NCBI RefSeq assembly: GCF_002930615.1
Contig: NZ_PSNX01000006.1
Coordinates: forward strand, 62,001 to 126,000
Reading direction: 5' to 3'
Length of the DNA stretch: 64,000 bases
Source of the DNA: Caldimonas caldifontis
GTDB taxonomy: Bacteria; Pseudomonadota; Gammaproteobacteria; Burkholderiales; Burkholderiaceae_C
The translations under genes were made by a program, and so were the position numbers. Shown piece after piece: positions 26,536 through 39,623 of the stretch (the first letter of the stretch is position 1; each line of letters opens with the position of its first letter). The notes under the pieces were generated by a model that was given only the letters and a program-made list of their open reading frames with translations, ran no database searches and was not told where the DNA came from.

Positions 26536-27654
26536 TCAGAGCCGATGGGTGCGGTCGCCGTGGGCAAAGCCCAGGGGCTCGAAGTGGCGGGTGTCCACGC
26601 CGCGCGAGAAGGCGATGACCTTGAAAAGCTCGCCCATCTCGTGTTCGTTGACCAGCTTTTGCACCGCCGCGGTGGCGCGCAGGTCGCCGTCGGGGATGAG
26701 TTCCAGCAGCCCGCAGTTGAGCAGGAAGTGCCCCTGCGAGGTGTAGCCCAGCACGTCCAGCCCGGCGTCCTGCGCGGCCAGGGCGATGCCGGTGAAGTTC
26801 ACATGGGCGGTGATGTCTTTCTCGCCCACGTCCACCAGCGGGTCCGGGTCGGCGCGGTGGGCGCGGTGGCACATCAGCGTGCCGCCGTGGCGCTGGGGCA
26901 GGTAGTACTCGTCCTCGGGGAAGCCGTAGTCGAGGAGGAAGATCACGCCGCGCGTCAGGTGCGCGGCCAGGGTGCGCACGAAGGCCTCGGCCTGGGGGTG
27001 GATCTCGGTGACGGTGCCGGGCACGAAGGCCGCCTCCACGGGTGGGCGCAGCTCGGTGGGCCGGTCGGCCCAGGTGAGGCGTTCGCCATCGATCGCCACG
27101 CCACGCTCCAGCCATTGGCGGCCATCGAAATGCAGCAGCTGCACGGGCATCGCATCGAGCACCTCGTTGCCGATGACCACGCCGCGCATCGTGTCGGGCA
27201 GACGGTCGTGCCAGTGCACGCGCGCCAGATGCTCGGGCCGCTCGGCGGCCAGGCGGTCATGCTGGCGCTCGCGCAGGCTGCCCGACAGATCGACGATGTG
27301 ATAGGCGCTCACGGCTGGCCCCAGGGCGCCCAGGATCTGGCTGGCCAGGGCGCCGGAGCCCGCCCCGAACTCCCAGATCTCGGCCGTGCCACTGGCCACC
27401 AGGGCCTGACGCAGCTGACGGGCCAGGGCCTGGCCGAACAGCGGCGTCAGCTCGGGGGCGGTGACGAAGTCGCTGCCGCTGTGCGGCATGGTGCCGAACT
27501 TGCGGCGGTCGTTGGCGTAGTAGCCCAGACCCGGCGTGTAGAGGGCTGCGGCCATGAAGCGGTCGAAGCCCCACCAGCCGCCATCGGCGGCAATGGCCTC
27601 GCGCAGGCGCTCCGACAGGGCGGCCGCTACACTGGCGGATTCCTTGGTCTGCAT
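26536..27654 (-). CDS. MidA/NDUFAF7-like SAM-dependent methyltransferase
   Basis: The product has 372 residues and belongs to the class I SAM-dependent methyltransferases of the NDUFAF7/MidA type (DUF185). Motifs include GWWGFDRFMAAALYTPGLGYY, SDFVTAPELTPLFGQ, EFGAGSGALA (SAM-binding) and GNEVLDAMPV. The eukaryotic homologue methylates an Arg of complex I; the bacterial target is not known. The start at 27654 (MQTKES) is chosen over an upstream frame start because it matches the family length. It is divergent from the FolM-like gene, 23 bp away. Confidence 0.88.
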   Translation of the reverse strand: MQTKESASVAAALSERLREAIAADGGWWGFDRFMAAALYTPGLGYYANDRRKFGTMPHSGSDFVTAPELTPLFGQALARQLRQALVASGTAEIWEFGAGSGALASQILGALGPAVSAYHIVDLSGSLRERQHDRLAAERPEHLARVHWHDRLPDTMRGVVIGNEVLDAMPVQLLHFDGRQWLERGVAIDGERLTWADRPTELRPPVEAAFVPGTVTEIHPQAEAFVRTLAAHLTRGVIFLLDYGFPEDEYYLPQRHGGTLMCHRAHRADPDPLVDVGEKDITAHVNFTGIALAAQDAGLDVLGYTSQGHFLLNCGLLELIPDGDLRATAAVQKLVNEHEMGELFKVIAFSRGVDTRHFEPLGFAHGDRTHRL

Positions 27655-27677
27655 CGCGGCATTGTAGGTAGCCGTCC

Positions 27678-28502
27678 ATGTCCGCTTCTCCAAAGCCCTC
27701 CGATCCGTCCGGCCGCCCCGCCCGCCCTGTGGCGCTGGTGACCGGCGCGGCACGCCGCCTGGGCCGGGCCATCGCGTCCGACCTGGCGGCCCATGGCTGG
27801 GACATCGCGCTGCACCACCGTGCCTCGGTGGAGGAGGCGGAGGAAGCGGCAGCGTCCTGGCGCGACGCCGGCGCGCGTGTGGCCGTGCTGGCGGCCGACC
27901 TCGCCGACGAAGCCGCCTGCCGCGCCCTGGTGCCGCAGGCGGTGGCCGCGCTCGGGCGGCTCGATGCCGTGGTCAACAACGCTTCGCGCTTCGACTATGA
28001 CGACGCCCTGAGCGTGGACATGGCCTCGATGGAACGCCACTGGCGTGTCAACACCGCGGCCCCGGTGCTGCTGGCGCAGGCCCTGGCGCAGCACCTGGCG
28101 GGCGGCGGCCGGCGCGGCTGTGTGGTCAACCTGCTCGACCAGAAGCTGTGGAACCCCAACCCCGACTACTTCGCCTACACCCTGTCGAAGGCCGCGCTGG
28201 AGTCGGCCACCACCCTGCTGGCCCAGGCCCTGGCGCCCACAGTGCGGGTGGTGGGCGTGGCCCCGGGCGTGACGCTGCTGTCGGGCGCCATGAACGAGGC
28301 CGAGTTCGCGGCCTCACACCGCATGACCCCGCTGCAGCGTTCGTCCACCCCCGAAGACATTGCCCAGGCGGTGCGTTTCGCGTTGAACGCTCCCGCCATC
28401 ACGGGCACCACCTTGCTGGTCGATGGCGGCCAGCACCTGAGCGCCCAGCCGCGCGACGTGATGTTCATCGCGCGCCACGGCGACGCTTCCTCGAAAGACT
28501 GA
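27678..28502 (+). CDS. SDR oxidoreductase, FolM/pteridine-reductase-like
   Basis: The product has 274 residues, a classical short-chain dehydrogenase with cofactor motif TGAARRLGRA (23-32) instead of TGxxxGxG, the replacement typical of pteridine reductases and FolM. VNNAS and the catalytic YTLSK are present. The gene sits 1 bp before folB, which supports a role in reducing dihydromonapterin or dihydrofolate. Family assignment is inferred from the motif and neighbour. Confidence 0.85.
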   Translation: MSASPKPSDPSGRPARPVALVTGAARRLGRAIASDLAAHGWDIALHHRASVEEAEEAAASWRDAGARVAVLAADLADEAACRALVPQAVAALGRLDAVVNNASRFDYDDALSVDMASMERHWRVNTAAPVLLAQALAQHLAGGGRRGCVVNLLDQKLWNPNPDYFAYTLSKAALESATTLLAQALAPTVRVVGVAPGVTLLSGAMNEAEFAASHRMTPLQRSSTPEDIAQAVRFALNAPAITGTTLLVDGGQHLSAQPRDVMFIARHGDASSKD

Positions 28503-28503
28503 C

Positions 28504-28902
28504 ATGCAATCCCTGCTGAACCACCCGAGCCTGATGGACTGCCGCCGGCTCTTCCTGCGCAACTACGAGGTGTGGATCAACATCGGCGTGCACGACTTCG
28601 AGAAGCGCGGTGAGCAGCGCGTGCTGATCAACGTGGAACTCTACGTGCCGCTGGCCACCAGCACGCCCAAGGCCGATCAGCTCGAGGAAGTGCTGGACTA
28701 CGACTTCATCCGCCGCACCATTGCGCAGCGCGTGTCGCAAGGCCATATCCATTTGCAGGAAACCTTGTGCGACGATGTGGTCGGCCTGATGATGGCTCAC
28801 CCGCAGGTGAAGGCTGCGCGGGTGTCCACCGAAAAGCCCGACGTCTATCCTGACTGCGATGCCGTCGGGGTGGAGGTGTTCCGCGTCAAGGAGATGGCAT
28901 GA
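28504..28902 (+). CDS. folB: Dihydroneopterin aldolase
   Basis: The product has 132 residues. It cleaves 7,8-dihydroneopterin to 6-hydroxymethyl-dihydropterin in folate synthesis. Features are [20 protein letters not shown], the [10 protein letters not shown] segment and the catalytic-region [15 protein letters not shown]. It has the usual length and lies between the FolM-like gene and ttcA, overlapping ttcA by 4 bp. Confidence 0.93.
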   Translation: MQSLLNHPSLMDCRRLFLRNYEVWINIGVHDFEKRGEQRVLINVELYVPLATSTPKADQLEEVLDYDFIRRTIAQRVSQGHIHLQETLCDDVVGLMMAHPQVKAARVSTEKPDVYPDCDAVGVEVFRVKEMA

Positions 28903-29816
28903 GCACCGTGCTGGACGAGCGCCAGAGTGGCAAGACCGCCGAGAAGCTGGCCTTCGAGGCCAACAAGCTCAGCAAGCGCCTGCACCGACTGGTGGGCCAG
29001 GCGATCGCCGACTTCCACATGATCGAGCCGGGCGACAAGGTCATGGTGTGCATGTCCGGCGGCAAGGACAGCCATGCCCTGCTCGACATCCTGATCAACC
29101 TCAAGCAGCGCGCGCCGGTGCATTTCGACCTGGTGGCCGTCAACCTCGACCAGAAGCAGCCGGGTTTTCCGGCCCATGTGCTGCCGGAATACCTCAAGAG
29201 CCGCGGCGTGGACTTCCACATCGAGGAGCAGGACACCTATTCCATCGTCAAGCGCCTGATCCCCGAGGGCAAGACCACCTGCAGCCTGTGCTCGCGCCTG
29301 CGCCGCGGCATCCTCTACCGCGTGGCGGGCGAACTGGGGGCCACCAAGATCGCGCTCGGCCACCACCGCGACGACATGCTGCAGACCTTCTTCCTCAACA
29401 TGTTCTTCGGCGGCAAGCTCAAGGGCATGCCGCCCAAGCTGGTGAGCGACGACGGCAAGCACATCGTGATCCGCCCGCTGGCCTACGTGCCCGAGCACGA
29501 CCTGGCCGCCTGGGCCGAGCACCGTCAGTTCCCCATCATCCCCTGCGACCTGTGCGGCAGTCAGGAAAACCTGCAGCGCAAGCAGGTGGGGGCGATGCTG
29601 CGCGAGTGGCAGAAGAAGTACCCCGGCCGCATCGAGAACATGTTCTCGGCTCTGCAGACGGTGGTGCCCTCGCACCTGATGGACCGGAACCTCTACCCGT
29701 TCGCCGGCCTCCAACCCACGGGAGTGGCCGATGCCGGCGGCGACAAGGCCTTCGACGAGGACGAGGACTGCGGCACGCCGTCCACCGCGGTGGTGCAGTG
29801 GCCCGCCGATCGCTGA
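28899..29816 (+). CDS. ttcA: tRNA 2-thiocytidine biosynthesis protein TtcA
   Basis: This 305-residue enzyme thiolates cytidine 32 of some tRNAs using an iron-sulfur cluster. It has the PP-loop SGGKDS (53-58), the cluster pair CSLC (Cys128, Cys131) and CDLC (Cys216, Cys219). Start overlaps the folB stop (ATGA), so translation is probably coupled. Confidence 0.96.
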   Translation: MSTVLDERQSGKTAEKLAFEANKLSKRLHRLVGQAIADFHMIEPGDKVMVCMSGGKDSHALLDILINLKQRAPVHFDLVAVNLDQKQPGFPAHVLPEYLKSRGVDFHIEEQDTYSIVKRLIPEGKTTCSLCSRLRRGILYRVAGELGATKIALGHHRDDMLQTFFLNMFFGGKLKGMPPKLVSDDGKHIVIRPLAYVPEHDLAAWAEHRQFPIIPCDLCGSQENLQRKQVGAMLREWQKKYPGRIENMFSALQTVVPSHLMDRNLYPFAGLQPTGVADAGGDKAFDEDEDCGTPSTAVVQWPADR

Positions 29817-29843
29817 CTGTGCATGGACTGGGAGATATCGACG

Positions 29844-32631
<2,788 letters not shown>

Positions 32632-32642
32632 GCCCTCGGGCG

Positions 32643-33635
32643 TCAGTGCACGAAACCGATCGCCGTCTTGCGCGGCCCCGTCTCCGGCAGGTCGCGCACC
32701 TCGATGCGCACGCGGCGCTCGAGCTTGGCGTTGCCGAAGGCCGTCATCCAGGCGCGGCGCATCTCGCGCGGTGCCATGTCGGCAAAGCGCTCCAGCACGG
32801 CTTCAGTGGGTTCGGGGTCGAAGCGCGAACCCCAGTCATGCTCGCCGCGGATCGCCACATACAGCCGCAACGCGATCTTGCGCGCCGCCTCGCGGTCGGG
32901 CGCGGGCACGCTGTAGACGTTCATGCGGTTGAGGATGGGCTCGGGGATGGCGCGCTCGTCGTTGGCCGTGGCCACCCAGATCACCTGGCTGGCGTCGATG
33001 GGCACCTCGGCAAATTCATCGGTGAAGGCGCCAGCGGTGTCGTGTTCGAGCAGGCTGTAGAGCGACCCGAGCGGATCGTAGGCCGATTCGGCCGTGGCCT
33101 TGTCGATCTCGTCCACCACCATCACCGGGTTGGCGTACTGCCCGTCTACCAGGGTCTCGAAGACCTTGCCCGCGCGCGCGCCCTTCCATTGCGAGGAAGC
33201 GCCCGAGAGCACCCAGCCCGCCGTGAGCGAACTCATCGCCACGAAGCCCAGGCCCGTGCCCAGCAACTGTGAGAGTCGCCGCGCGAAGTGGGTCTTGCCC
33301 ACCCCGGGGGGGCCCAGCAAGAGCATGGGCGTGATCTCCAGGGCATCGCGGCTGTCCTCGCACAGTGCGAGCTGGCGCTTCACGTCGTCGAGCACCTCGG
33401 TGAAGTTGGGCAGTTCGTCGTAGAGCGGGGCCATCACCGGCAGGCCCGAGGGCTTCACCTGGAAGCGCTCCGGGCCCCGTTCGAGCATGCGCTCGTAGGT
33501 GGCGCGCAGGTGTTCGTGTTCCTTCTGCGGCAGCTTGTCCAGCCGGCGCTCCACGTCGCTGACGCGGTAGACACTGCGCATGTGCGCAATCGGGATGGTG
33601 GTGTCCCGCACGGGGACCAGTTCATGCGAGCTCAT
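32643..33635 (-). CDS. Lon-like AAA+ ATPase without protease domain
   Basis: The product has 330 residues with a single AAA+ module like that of Lon: Walker A GPPGVGKT (108-115), Walker B MVVDEIDK, sensor-1 region WVATANDE and NRMN with a likely Arg finger. An N-terminal helical extension (about 25-60) precedes it. No Ser-Lys protease domain follows; the protein ends shortly after the AAA small domain. Start at 33635 has GGAGG 6 bp upstream. It stands alone, converging on pobA. Function is unknown. Confidence 0.78.
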   Translation of the reverse strand: MSSHELVPVRDTTIPIAHMRSVYRVSDVERRLDKLPQKEHEHLRATYERMLERGPERFQVKPSGLPVMAPLYDELPNFTEVLDDVKRQLALCEDSRDALEITPMLLLGPPGVGKTHFARRLSQLLGTGLGFVAMSSLTAGWVLSGASSQWKGARAGKVFETLVDGQYANPVMVVDEIDKATAESAYDPLGSLYSLLEHDTAGAFTDEFAEVPIDASQVIWVATANDERAIPEPILNRMNVYSVPAPDREAARKIALRLYVAIRGEHDWGSRFDPEPTEAVLERFADMAPREMRRAWMTAFGNAKLERRVRIEVRDLPETGPRKTAIGFVH

Positions 33636-33809
33636 CGGCAACCTCCACTGCTTAGGCCGGTCAACTCATTGCAGCAAAGACTACCGTGAGCCAACCGTCA
33701 AACAAACGGGGAAACCCCCGCCTGTTGCCAGCACGAACCGTGCCTACGGAGCCCCAATGTGAACCCCATCACATCGCAGGGGCCAGCAGACACCACGTAG
33801 GGGGTGGGT

Positions 33810-35024
33810 CTAGTTGACCCAGGTGTTCAGTTGGATGATCGGCAAGAGGACGGCCAGCACGATCAGCATCACGATCACGCCCATCGCCACGATGAGCAGC
33901 GGCTCCAGGATGGTGGCCAGCTGCATCGCACGGCGCTGCACTTCCTGGCCGAGCTGGTTCGCTGCGCGCGCCAGCATGGTGTGCAGGGTGCCGGTCTGTT
34001 CGCCCAGGCGGGCGAACATGGCCAGCAGGCCCGGGAAGCGCTTCTTGGCCGCCAGCGCCGAGGCCAGAGGGGCGCCTTCGCGCACCTGCACCAGGGCATC
34101 CAGCGCATCGGCTCGCATCGCGCGGTTGCTCAGCGTTTCGGCCGCCGCTTGCAAGGCCTTCAGGATGGGCACGCCCGCGCCGGCCAGCATGGCCAGCGTG
34201 CCGGCAAAGCGCGCCGCGTTGTAGCCGCGTGAGAGCCGGCCCAGCAGCGGCAGGCCCAACCAGGCCGCGTCGAAGCTTTCGCGGAAGGTCTCGTTGCGCA
34301 GGCTGAAAGCCAGCAGCATGCCGCCACCCGCCGCACCCAGCGCGGCCAGCCACCCCCAGTGCCGCACGAAGTCGCTGATGGCCAGCATGGCCACCGTGAG
34401 CCAGGGCAGGGCGCGCTTGCTGCTGGTGAACACCGAGGCCACCTGCGGCACCACATAGGTGACGAGGAAGATCACGATGACCACCGCCACCAGCGAGACG
34501 ATGGCGGGGTAGAGGGCCGCTGCGATCAGCTTGGCCTTCAGGGCCTGGCGTTCCTCCAGGTCGTCGGCGAGCTTCTCCAGCACCAGACCCAGCCCACCGC
34601 TCTGCTCGCCAGCCGCCACCACGGCGCGGTAGATGTCGTCGAACTCGCGCGGTGCGGTGCCCAGGGCCTTGGCGAAGGACGAGCCGGCATTCACCTCGCT
34701 GCGCAGGTGCGCCACCAGCTCGCGCTGACGCGGGTCTTCGGCCTCGTCGGCCAGCGCAGTGAGCGCGCGTTCCAGGGGCAGGCCCGAGCCGACCAGCCCG
34801 GCCAACTGGCGCGTCCAGATGGCCAGGGCGGTGGAGCTGAAGACCTTGCCGCGCAAGCGGAGGGTGCCGGCGTCGTTGGCGGCGGCGCTGACCGTGGTCA
34901 CCGACAGGGGCACGAGCTTTTGCGCGCGCAACTGGGCGCGGGCGGCCTTGGCATTGTCGGCCTCGATCAGGCCGGTGCTGGTGCGCCCGGCGGCATCGAG
35001 GGCTTCGAACTTGTAGGCGGGCAT
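33810..35024 (-). CDS. gspF: Type II secretion inner-membrane protein GspF
   Basis: This 404-residue polytopic protein is the platform of the type II secretion system. It has two T2SSF domains (about 70-190 and 275-395), with membrane helices near 165-190, 220-240 and 375-395. The N-terminus MPAYKFEALDAAGRTSTG is typical. It lies 3 bp after gspE and is the last gene of the gsp unit. Confidence 0.95.
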   Translation of the reverse strand: MPAYKFEALDAAGRTSTGLIEADNAKAARAQLRAQKLVPLSVTTVSAAANDAGTLRLRGKVFSSTALAIWTRQLAGLVGSGLPLERALTALADEAEDPRQRELVAHLRSEVNAGSSFAKALGTAPREFDDIYRAVVAAGEQSGGLGLVLEKLADDLEERQALKAKLIAAALYPAIVSLVAVVIVIFLVTYVVPQVASVFTSSKRALPWLTVAMLAISDFVRHWGWLAALGAAGGGMLLAFSLRNETFRESFDAAWLGLPLLGRLSRGYNAARFAGTLAMLAGAGVPILKALQAAAETLSNRAMRADALDALVQVREGAPLASALAAKKRFPGLLAMFARLGEQTGTLHTMLARAANQLGQEVQRRAMQLATILEPLLIVAMGVIVMLIVLAVLLPIIQLNTWVN

Positions 35025-35027
35025 CGG

Positions 35028-36449
35028 TCAGTCCCGCGTCACGCGCAACACTTCTTCCAGCGAGGTGACGCCGGCCTGCACGAGCCGCTCGCCGTCTTCG
35101 CGCATGGTGCGCAGGCCGCCCTGCTCGGCGGCCACGAAGATCTGCGATTCGGCGGCGCGGCTGTGGATGAGGGCGCGCACCTTGTCGTCGGCCACCATCA
35201 GCTCGTACACGCCCGTGCGGCCCTTGTAACCCGTCATGCCGCATTCCTTGCAGCCCACCGGGTGCCAGCGGCCTGCGTCGTCCTGGCGTTTGCAATGCGG
35301 GCACAGCTTGCGCACCAGGCGCTGGGCCAGCACGCCCAGCAGGCTGGAGCTCAGCAGGAAGGGCTCGATGCCCATGTCGATCAGGCGGGTGACGGCCGAG
35401 GGCGCGTCGTTGGTGTGCAGCGTGGCCAGCACGAGGTGGCCGGTGAGCGAGGCCTGCACGGCGATCTGCGCGGTCTCGAAGTCGCGGATCTCGCCGATCA
35501 TGATCACGTCCGGATCCTGGCGCAGGATGGCGCGCAGGGCCTTGGCGAAGGTGAGGTCGATGCGGGCGTTGACCTGCGTCTGGCCGATGCCGGGCAGCTC
35601 GTACTCGACCGGGTCTTCCACCGTGAGCACGTTGGTGGTGGAGGTGTCCACGCGGCCGAGTGCCGCGTACAGCGTGGTGGTCTTGCCCGAGCCGGTGGGG
35701 CCGGTGACCAGCACGATGCCGTGAGGCTGCTCGATCAGGCGCGAGAAGCGCTGCAGCGTGTCGCCGCCCATGCCCAGGCTTTCCAGGCTGAAGCGGGTGT
35801 CGCCTTTGTCGAGCAGGCGCAGCACGGCGCGTTCGCCATGGGCCGAGGGCAGGGTGGACACCCGCACGTCCACGCCACGCCCGCCGATGCGCAGCGAGAT
35901 GCGGCCGTCCTGCGGCAGGCGCTTCTCGGCGATGTCGAGCTCGGCCATGATCTTCAGGCGCGAGATCAGCGCGGCATGCAGGGCCTTGTTGGGTTGCACC
36001 ACCTCGCGCAGCGAACCATCCACGCGAAAGCGCACCGACGAGCTGCGCTCATAGGGTTCGATGTGGATGTCGCTCGCGCCGTCCTTGGCGGCCTGCGTGA
36101 GCAGGGCGTTGAGCATGCGGATGATGGGGGCGTCGTTGGCGGCCTCCAGCAGGTCCTCCACCGCGGGCAGGTCCTGCATCATGCGCGAAAGGTCCACGGC
36201 ACTCTCGACCTCGCCCACCACCGCGGCGGCACTCGACTCGCCGCCGGCGTAGGCGGCCGCGATGCGCTGGGCGAGACTGGCCTGGGGCTCATGCTCGAAG
36301 CTGTCGATCTGGAAATGGCGCAGCACCTCCGACAGCACCGGGGCGCTGGCGTTGGCGTCGGCCCAGAGGGTCAGGCGCTCGCCGTCGTCTTCCAGCAGCA
36401 CGCAGTGCGCCTTGGCGAAGGCGTAGGGCAGGGGATGGCGGGCACCCAT
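35028..36449 (-). CDS. gspE: Type II secretion ATPase GspE
   Basis: This 473-residue cytoplasmic ATPase drives pseudopilus assembly. It has the N-terminal domain, the Walker A motif GPTGSGKTT, the Asp-box, Walker [10 protein letters not shown], and a tetracysteine zinc site CPHC and CKEC near residue 400-425. The size is normal. It lies 13 bp after gspD. Confidence 0.96.
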   Translation of the reverse strand: MGARHPLPYAFAKAHCVLLEDDGERLTLWADANASAPVLSEVLRHFQIDSFEHEPQASLAQRIAAAYAGGESSAAAVVGEVESAVDLSRMMQDLPAVEDLLEAANDAPIIRMLNALLTQAAKDGASDIHIEPYERSSSVRFRVDGSLREVVQPNKALHAALISRLKIMAELDIAEKRLPQDGRISLRIGGRGVDVRVSTLPSAHGERAVLRLLDKGDTRFSLESLGMGGDTLQRFSRLIEQPHGIVLVTGPTGSGKTTTLYAALGRVDTSTTNVLTVEDPVEYELPGIGQTQVNARIDLTFAKALRAILRQDPDVIMIGEIRDFETAQIAVQASLTGHLVLATLHTNDAPSAVTRLIDMGIEPFLLSSSLLGVLAQRLVRKLCPHCKRQDDAGRWHPVGCKECGMTGYKGRTGVYELMVADDKVRALIHSRAAESQIFVAAEQGGLRTMREDGERLVQAGVTSLEEVLRVTRD

Positions 36450-36462
36450 GGTGGCGCGGTCC

Positions 36463-38691
36463 TCAGTTCACCGGCTGCGGCGTGGCCGCGGGCGCCACCG
36501 CGGGCGGCGTGGCGGCGTCGGCCGGTGGGGGCAGCTCGCGCGCGGGCATCACGGGCGCCTCGTTGATCGGCAGCAGCACGCGCGGCTGCGGCTGGCTGGC
36601 GATCTGCTGTGCACGCATCATGTCGTAGCGGTCCATCGACAGTCGGTTCGAGGCGTCCTGGTCGCGCATCACCACGGGGCGCAGGAAGACCATCAGGTTG
36701 GTCTTCACGCGCGAGCGGTTCTCGCTGCGGAAGAGGCCACCCAGCAGCGGCACGTCACCCAGCAGGGGCACCTTGTCGCGGTTGTCGGTGAACTGGTCCT
36801 GCATCAGGCCGCCCAGCACGATGATCTGGCCGTCGTCCACCACCACGCTCGATTCGATCGAGCGCTTGTTGGTGACCAGCCCGGCGGTGGCATCGGCCAC
36901 ACCCTGCGAGACGTTCTGGTTCACCACGCTGGAGACTTCCTGGTAGATCGCCAGGCGCACCGTGCCGTTCTCGCCGATCTGCGGCTTCACGCGCAGCGTG
37001 ATGCCCACGTCCTTGCGTTCGATGGTCTGGAAGGGGTTGACGGCCCCGCCCGTGCCGCCGGTGTTGGTGAACTGCCCGGTGACGAAGGGCACGTTCTGGC
37101 CGATGGTGATCTTGGCCTCCTCGTTGTCGAGGGTGACCAGGTTCGGTGTGGACAGGATGTTGCCGTCCACGTTCTGTTCCAGGAAGCGCGCGAGACCTGC
37201 CAGCGAATAGGTGCCCAGGAAGTTGCGCACGATGCCCACATTGAGGCCCGCCGAGGGCAGGGCGCCGCTCTGACCGCCCGTGGCGGCGGCCAGGGAGAGC
37301 TGGATGATGTTGTTGCCCCCGGTGCCGTAGTTGGTGCCTCCCACCAGGCCCCAGCGGTCGCCTTCGCGGCCCAGCAGCCCTTGCCACTGGAAGCCCACGT
37401 CGGCCGCCTTGGTGGCGTTCACCTCGACGATCATGGTTTCCACATAGACCTGGGCGCGGCGCGAGTCGAGCTGGTCGATCACCGCGCGCAGCTGGCGGTA
37501 CAGCGGATCGGGGGCGGTGATGATGAGCGAGTTCGTGGCCGGATCGGCCTGGATGAAACCGCCGGTGGAGGGCTGGGCCGCGGTGCTGACCGGGGCCGTG
37601 GCCTGGGGCGAGGCCCCCGTCGCGCTGGAGGCCCCCCCCAGTGTGCCGCCGGTGGCCGAGGTCGCAGCACCCGTCAGCGTCGAGGACCCGCCACCCGCGC
37701 CGCCCCGGCTGTCCGTGGGGAAGGCCGCGCGCAGCACCTGGGCGAGCCGCACCGCATCGGCATTCTTCAGATAGACCACGTGGATGTTGCTGCCGCCCAC
37801 GCCACCGGCGCCGGGCACGTCGAGCCGCTCCACGATCGAGCGGATCAGCGCGAGGCGCGCCGGGTTGGCGGCCCGCACCAGCAGGGCGTTCGTGCGCGAG
37901 TCGGCCAGGATGGTGCCGGCCGAGGTGCTGCCGCCGGCCACGGGCCCGGCGGCACCCGGGGCACCGGGGGGAGCGGCCACGTTGGCGGCCCCGCCGGCCT
38001 GCTGGTCGAGCAGGCGCTGCACCAGCACGGCCACGTCGGTGGCCACGGCATGCTGCAAGGGGATCACCTCCACATCGGTGCCGCTGGGCACGTCCAGCGC
38101 CGCCACGATGCGCGCCAGCCGGCGCAGGTTGTCGGCATAGTCGGTGATCACGAGCGAGTTGTTGCCCGGGTTCACGTTGATCGTGTTGTTCGGGCTGATC
38201 AGCGGGCGCAGGATGGTGACGAGGTTGTTCGCATTCTCGTGCTGGATGCGGAAGATCTGGGTGAGGATGGTGTCGCCGCGCGCGGCCACGCCGGGGCCGG
38301 CGGACACCACGCCCGTCTGCAGCTTGGCGTCGGCCTCCGGCACGATCTTGTACAGGCCTTCCACCTCCACCACGGCAAAGCCCAGACCGCGCAGGGCGGC
38401 GAGGAAGCTGATGTAGGCCTCCGAGCGGCTCATGGGCTGCTCGCTATAGAGCGTCATCTGCCCACGCACGCGCGGGTCGATGACGAACTGGCGGCGCAGG
38501 ATGAGGCCCATGGCCCGGGCCACGCCGTCGATCTCGGCGTTGACGAAGTTCAGCGTGACCTGGCCTGCGTTGGCATCGGTGGTCTGCGACCACACGGCCG
38601 GCGGCGTGCCCAGCGCCAGGAAGCTCGCGGCCAGTGCGGTGCACAGGGCCTGGGCGCCACGTCGGGCCAGAGGGGTGCGTTTCATGCTCAT
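36463..38691 (-). CDS. gspD: Type II secretion secretin GspD
   Basis: This 742-residue outer-membrane secretin has a signal peptide, N0-N3 periplasmic domains, and the C-terminal secretin core (about 480-680; [24 protein letters not shown]). A Gly/Ala/Ser/Thr-rich insertion lies at about 325-385 within the N3 region, as in several GspD proteins. C-terminal 60 residues are Pro/Ala-rich. The start (38691) overlaps the gspN stop by 4 bp (ATGA). Confidence 0.96.
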   Translation of the reverse strand: MSMKRTPLARRGAQALCTALAASFLALGTPPAVWSQTTDANAGQVTLNFVNAEIDGVARAMGLILRRQFVIDPRVRGQMTLYSEQPMSRSEAYISFLAALRGLGFAVVEVEGLYKIVPEADAKLQTGVVSAGPGVAARGDTILTQIFRIQHENANNLVTILRPLISPNNTINVNPGNNSLVITDYADNLRRLARIVAALDVPSGTDVEVIPLQHAVATDVAVLVQRLLDQQAGGAANVAAPPGAPGAAGPVAGGSTSAGTILADSRTNALLVRAANPARLALIRSIVERLDVPGAGGVGGSNIHVVYLKNADAVRLAQVLRAAFPTDSRGGAGGGSSTLTGAATSATGGTLGGASSATGASPQATAPVSTAAQPSTGGFIQADPATNSLIITAPDPLYRQLRAVIDQLDSRRAQVYVETMIVEVNATKAADVGFQWQGLLGREGDRWGLVGGTNYGTGGNNIIQLSLAAATGGQSGALPSAGLNVGIVRNFLGTYSLAGLARFLEQNVDGNILSTPNLVTLDNEEAKITIGQNVPFVTGQFTNTGGTGGAVNPFQTIERKDVGITLRVKPQIGENGTVRLAIYQEVSSVVNQNVSQGVADATAGLVTNKRSIESSVVVDDGQIIVLGGLMQDQFTDNRDKVPLLGDVPLLGGLFRSENRSRVKTNLMVFLRPVVMRDQDASNRLSMDRYDMMRAQQIASQPQPRVLLPINEAPVMPARELPPPADAATPPAVAPAATPQPVN

Positions 38692-39623
38692 CCGATCGAG
38701 ATGACCGAGCGCGCGCCGTCGCGCCGCCCGATGATGTTCAGGAGGTTGTCCAGGGCGTCCTCGAAGCCTTCGCCCGAGCGGGCTTCCCCCCGGAAGCGTA
38801 CGCCGCTTGGGCCCCAAAGGCCATCGCCGCTGAGCTGCAGCGCGCCTTCGCGGGTGGACAGGACGATCTGCACCTGGCCTTGCTCGTTGCTGAACAGGCT
38901 CAGGCGGTAGCTGCCCAGCTGGTTCAGGGTGACCAGCGGCGAGGAGGCGTTGAGGATGTCGAGGTCGGCGCGGCCTTGCACCAGCCAGCGCCCGGCCGTG
39001 CCTTCCAGGGTGAGTCCCGGGCTGCTCAGGCGCAGCACGCCCCCCAGCTGCAGCGTGTTCCAGGGGGTGCCCAGGCCACCCAGCAAGGCACTGGGCCACT
39101 GGGCCGTCCATCCGGGTTGGGGCAGCAATTGCACCGACACGCGCGACCAGCCGGCCTGGACGCGAAGACCGACCTGGCCGTTCAGGCAGCATTCCTGGCG
39201 CAGCCGCACGATGGCTCCCAGTCCCGACGGTCGCAGGGTCCAGTGCAGCCGTCCGGGCAGTGCGGTGGCGTCGCGGCTGCCGGGGCCGCCGGAGAGCACC
39301 AGCACGGCGTGCCCGTTCCAGACGGTGCCCTGGGCCTGGGCCAGCAGCACGCGCTGCCCGCTGGCGGCCGCCACGGCTGACGCCAGCCAGTTGGCCGGCG
39401 CAAACACCACCAGGGCCACGAGGGTGCCGAGGATGGCGCCAGCCCAGCCCCAGCGCCGCAGGCTGGCCTGCCGGGCCCGTGCGGCCGCGCTGGCGGCGGA
39501 ATCGAGGCGCGAATTCGGGAAGCGGGAGTTGCCGAAGCGCGAGGCGCCGAACTGCGAGTTGCCGAAGCGCGACACCGTGTCCTTGCGGCGCCAGCGGCCC
39601 AGGCGTGCGATGAGACCGCTCAT
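38688..39623 (-). CDS. gspN: Type II secretion protein GspN
   Basis: The product has 311 residues, matching GspN (T2SSN domain about 85-300). One membrane helix lies at about 58-76. The N-terminal cytoplasmic tail is unusually long and holds five consecutive pentapeptide-like units, SRFGN, SQFGA, SRFGN, SRFPN and SRLDS (18-42). The gene starts at 39623, overlapping the gspM stop, and overlaps gspD at its end. GspN is an accessory inner-membrane component of uncertain role. Confidence 0.88.
   Translation of the reverse strand: MSGLIARLGRWRRKDTVSRFGNSQFGASRFGNSRFPNSRLDSAASAAARARQASLRRWGWAGAILGTLVALVVFAPANWLASAVAAASGQRVLLAQAQGTVWNGHAVLVLSGGPGSRDATALPGRLHWTLRPSGLGAIVRLRQECCLNGQVGLRVQAGWSRVSVQLLPQPGWTAQWPSALLGGLGTPWNTLQLGGVLRLSSPGLTLEGTAGRWLVQGRADLDILNASSPLVTLNQLGSYRLSLFSNEQGQVQIVLSTREGALQLSGDGLWGPSGVRFRGEARSGEGFEDALDNLLNIIGRRDGARSVISIG
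39498..39572 (-). repeat. 15-bp tandem units in the gspN 5' coding region
   Basis: Five degenerate 15-bp units encode pentapeptides of the pattern Ser-Arg/Gln-Phe/Leu-Gly/Pro-Asn. The unit GCGCTTCGGCAAC-like core recurs. They lie in the cytoplasmic tail of GspN before its membrane helix. Confidence 0.7.

Noticed and set aside
36448-38910. Long plus-strand frame opposite gspD
   Set aside because: Low-complexity composition and complete overlap with gspD; no ribosome site or family.
39498-39572. Tandem repeats as a CRISPR array
   Set aside because: Units are 15 bp, contiguous, without spacers and in frame in gspN.
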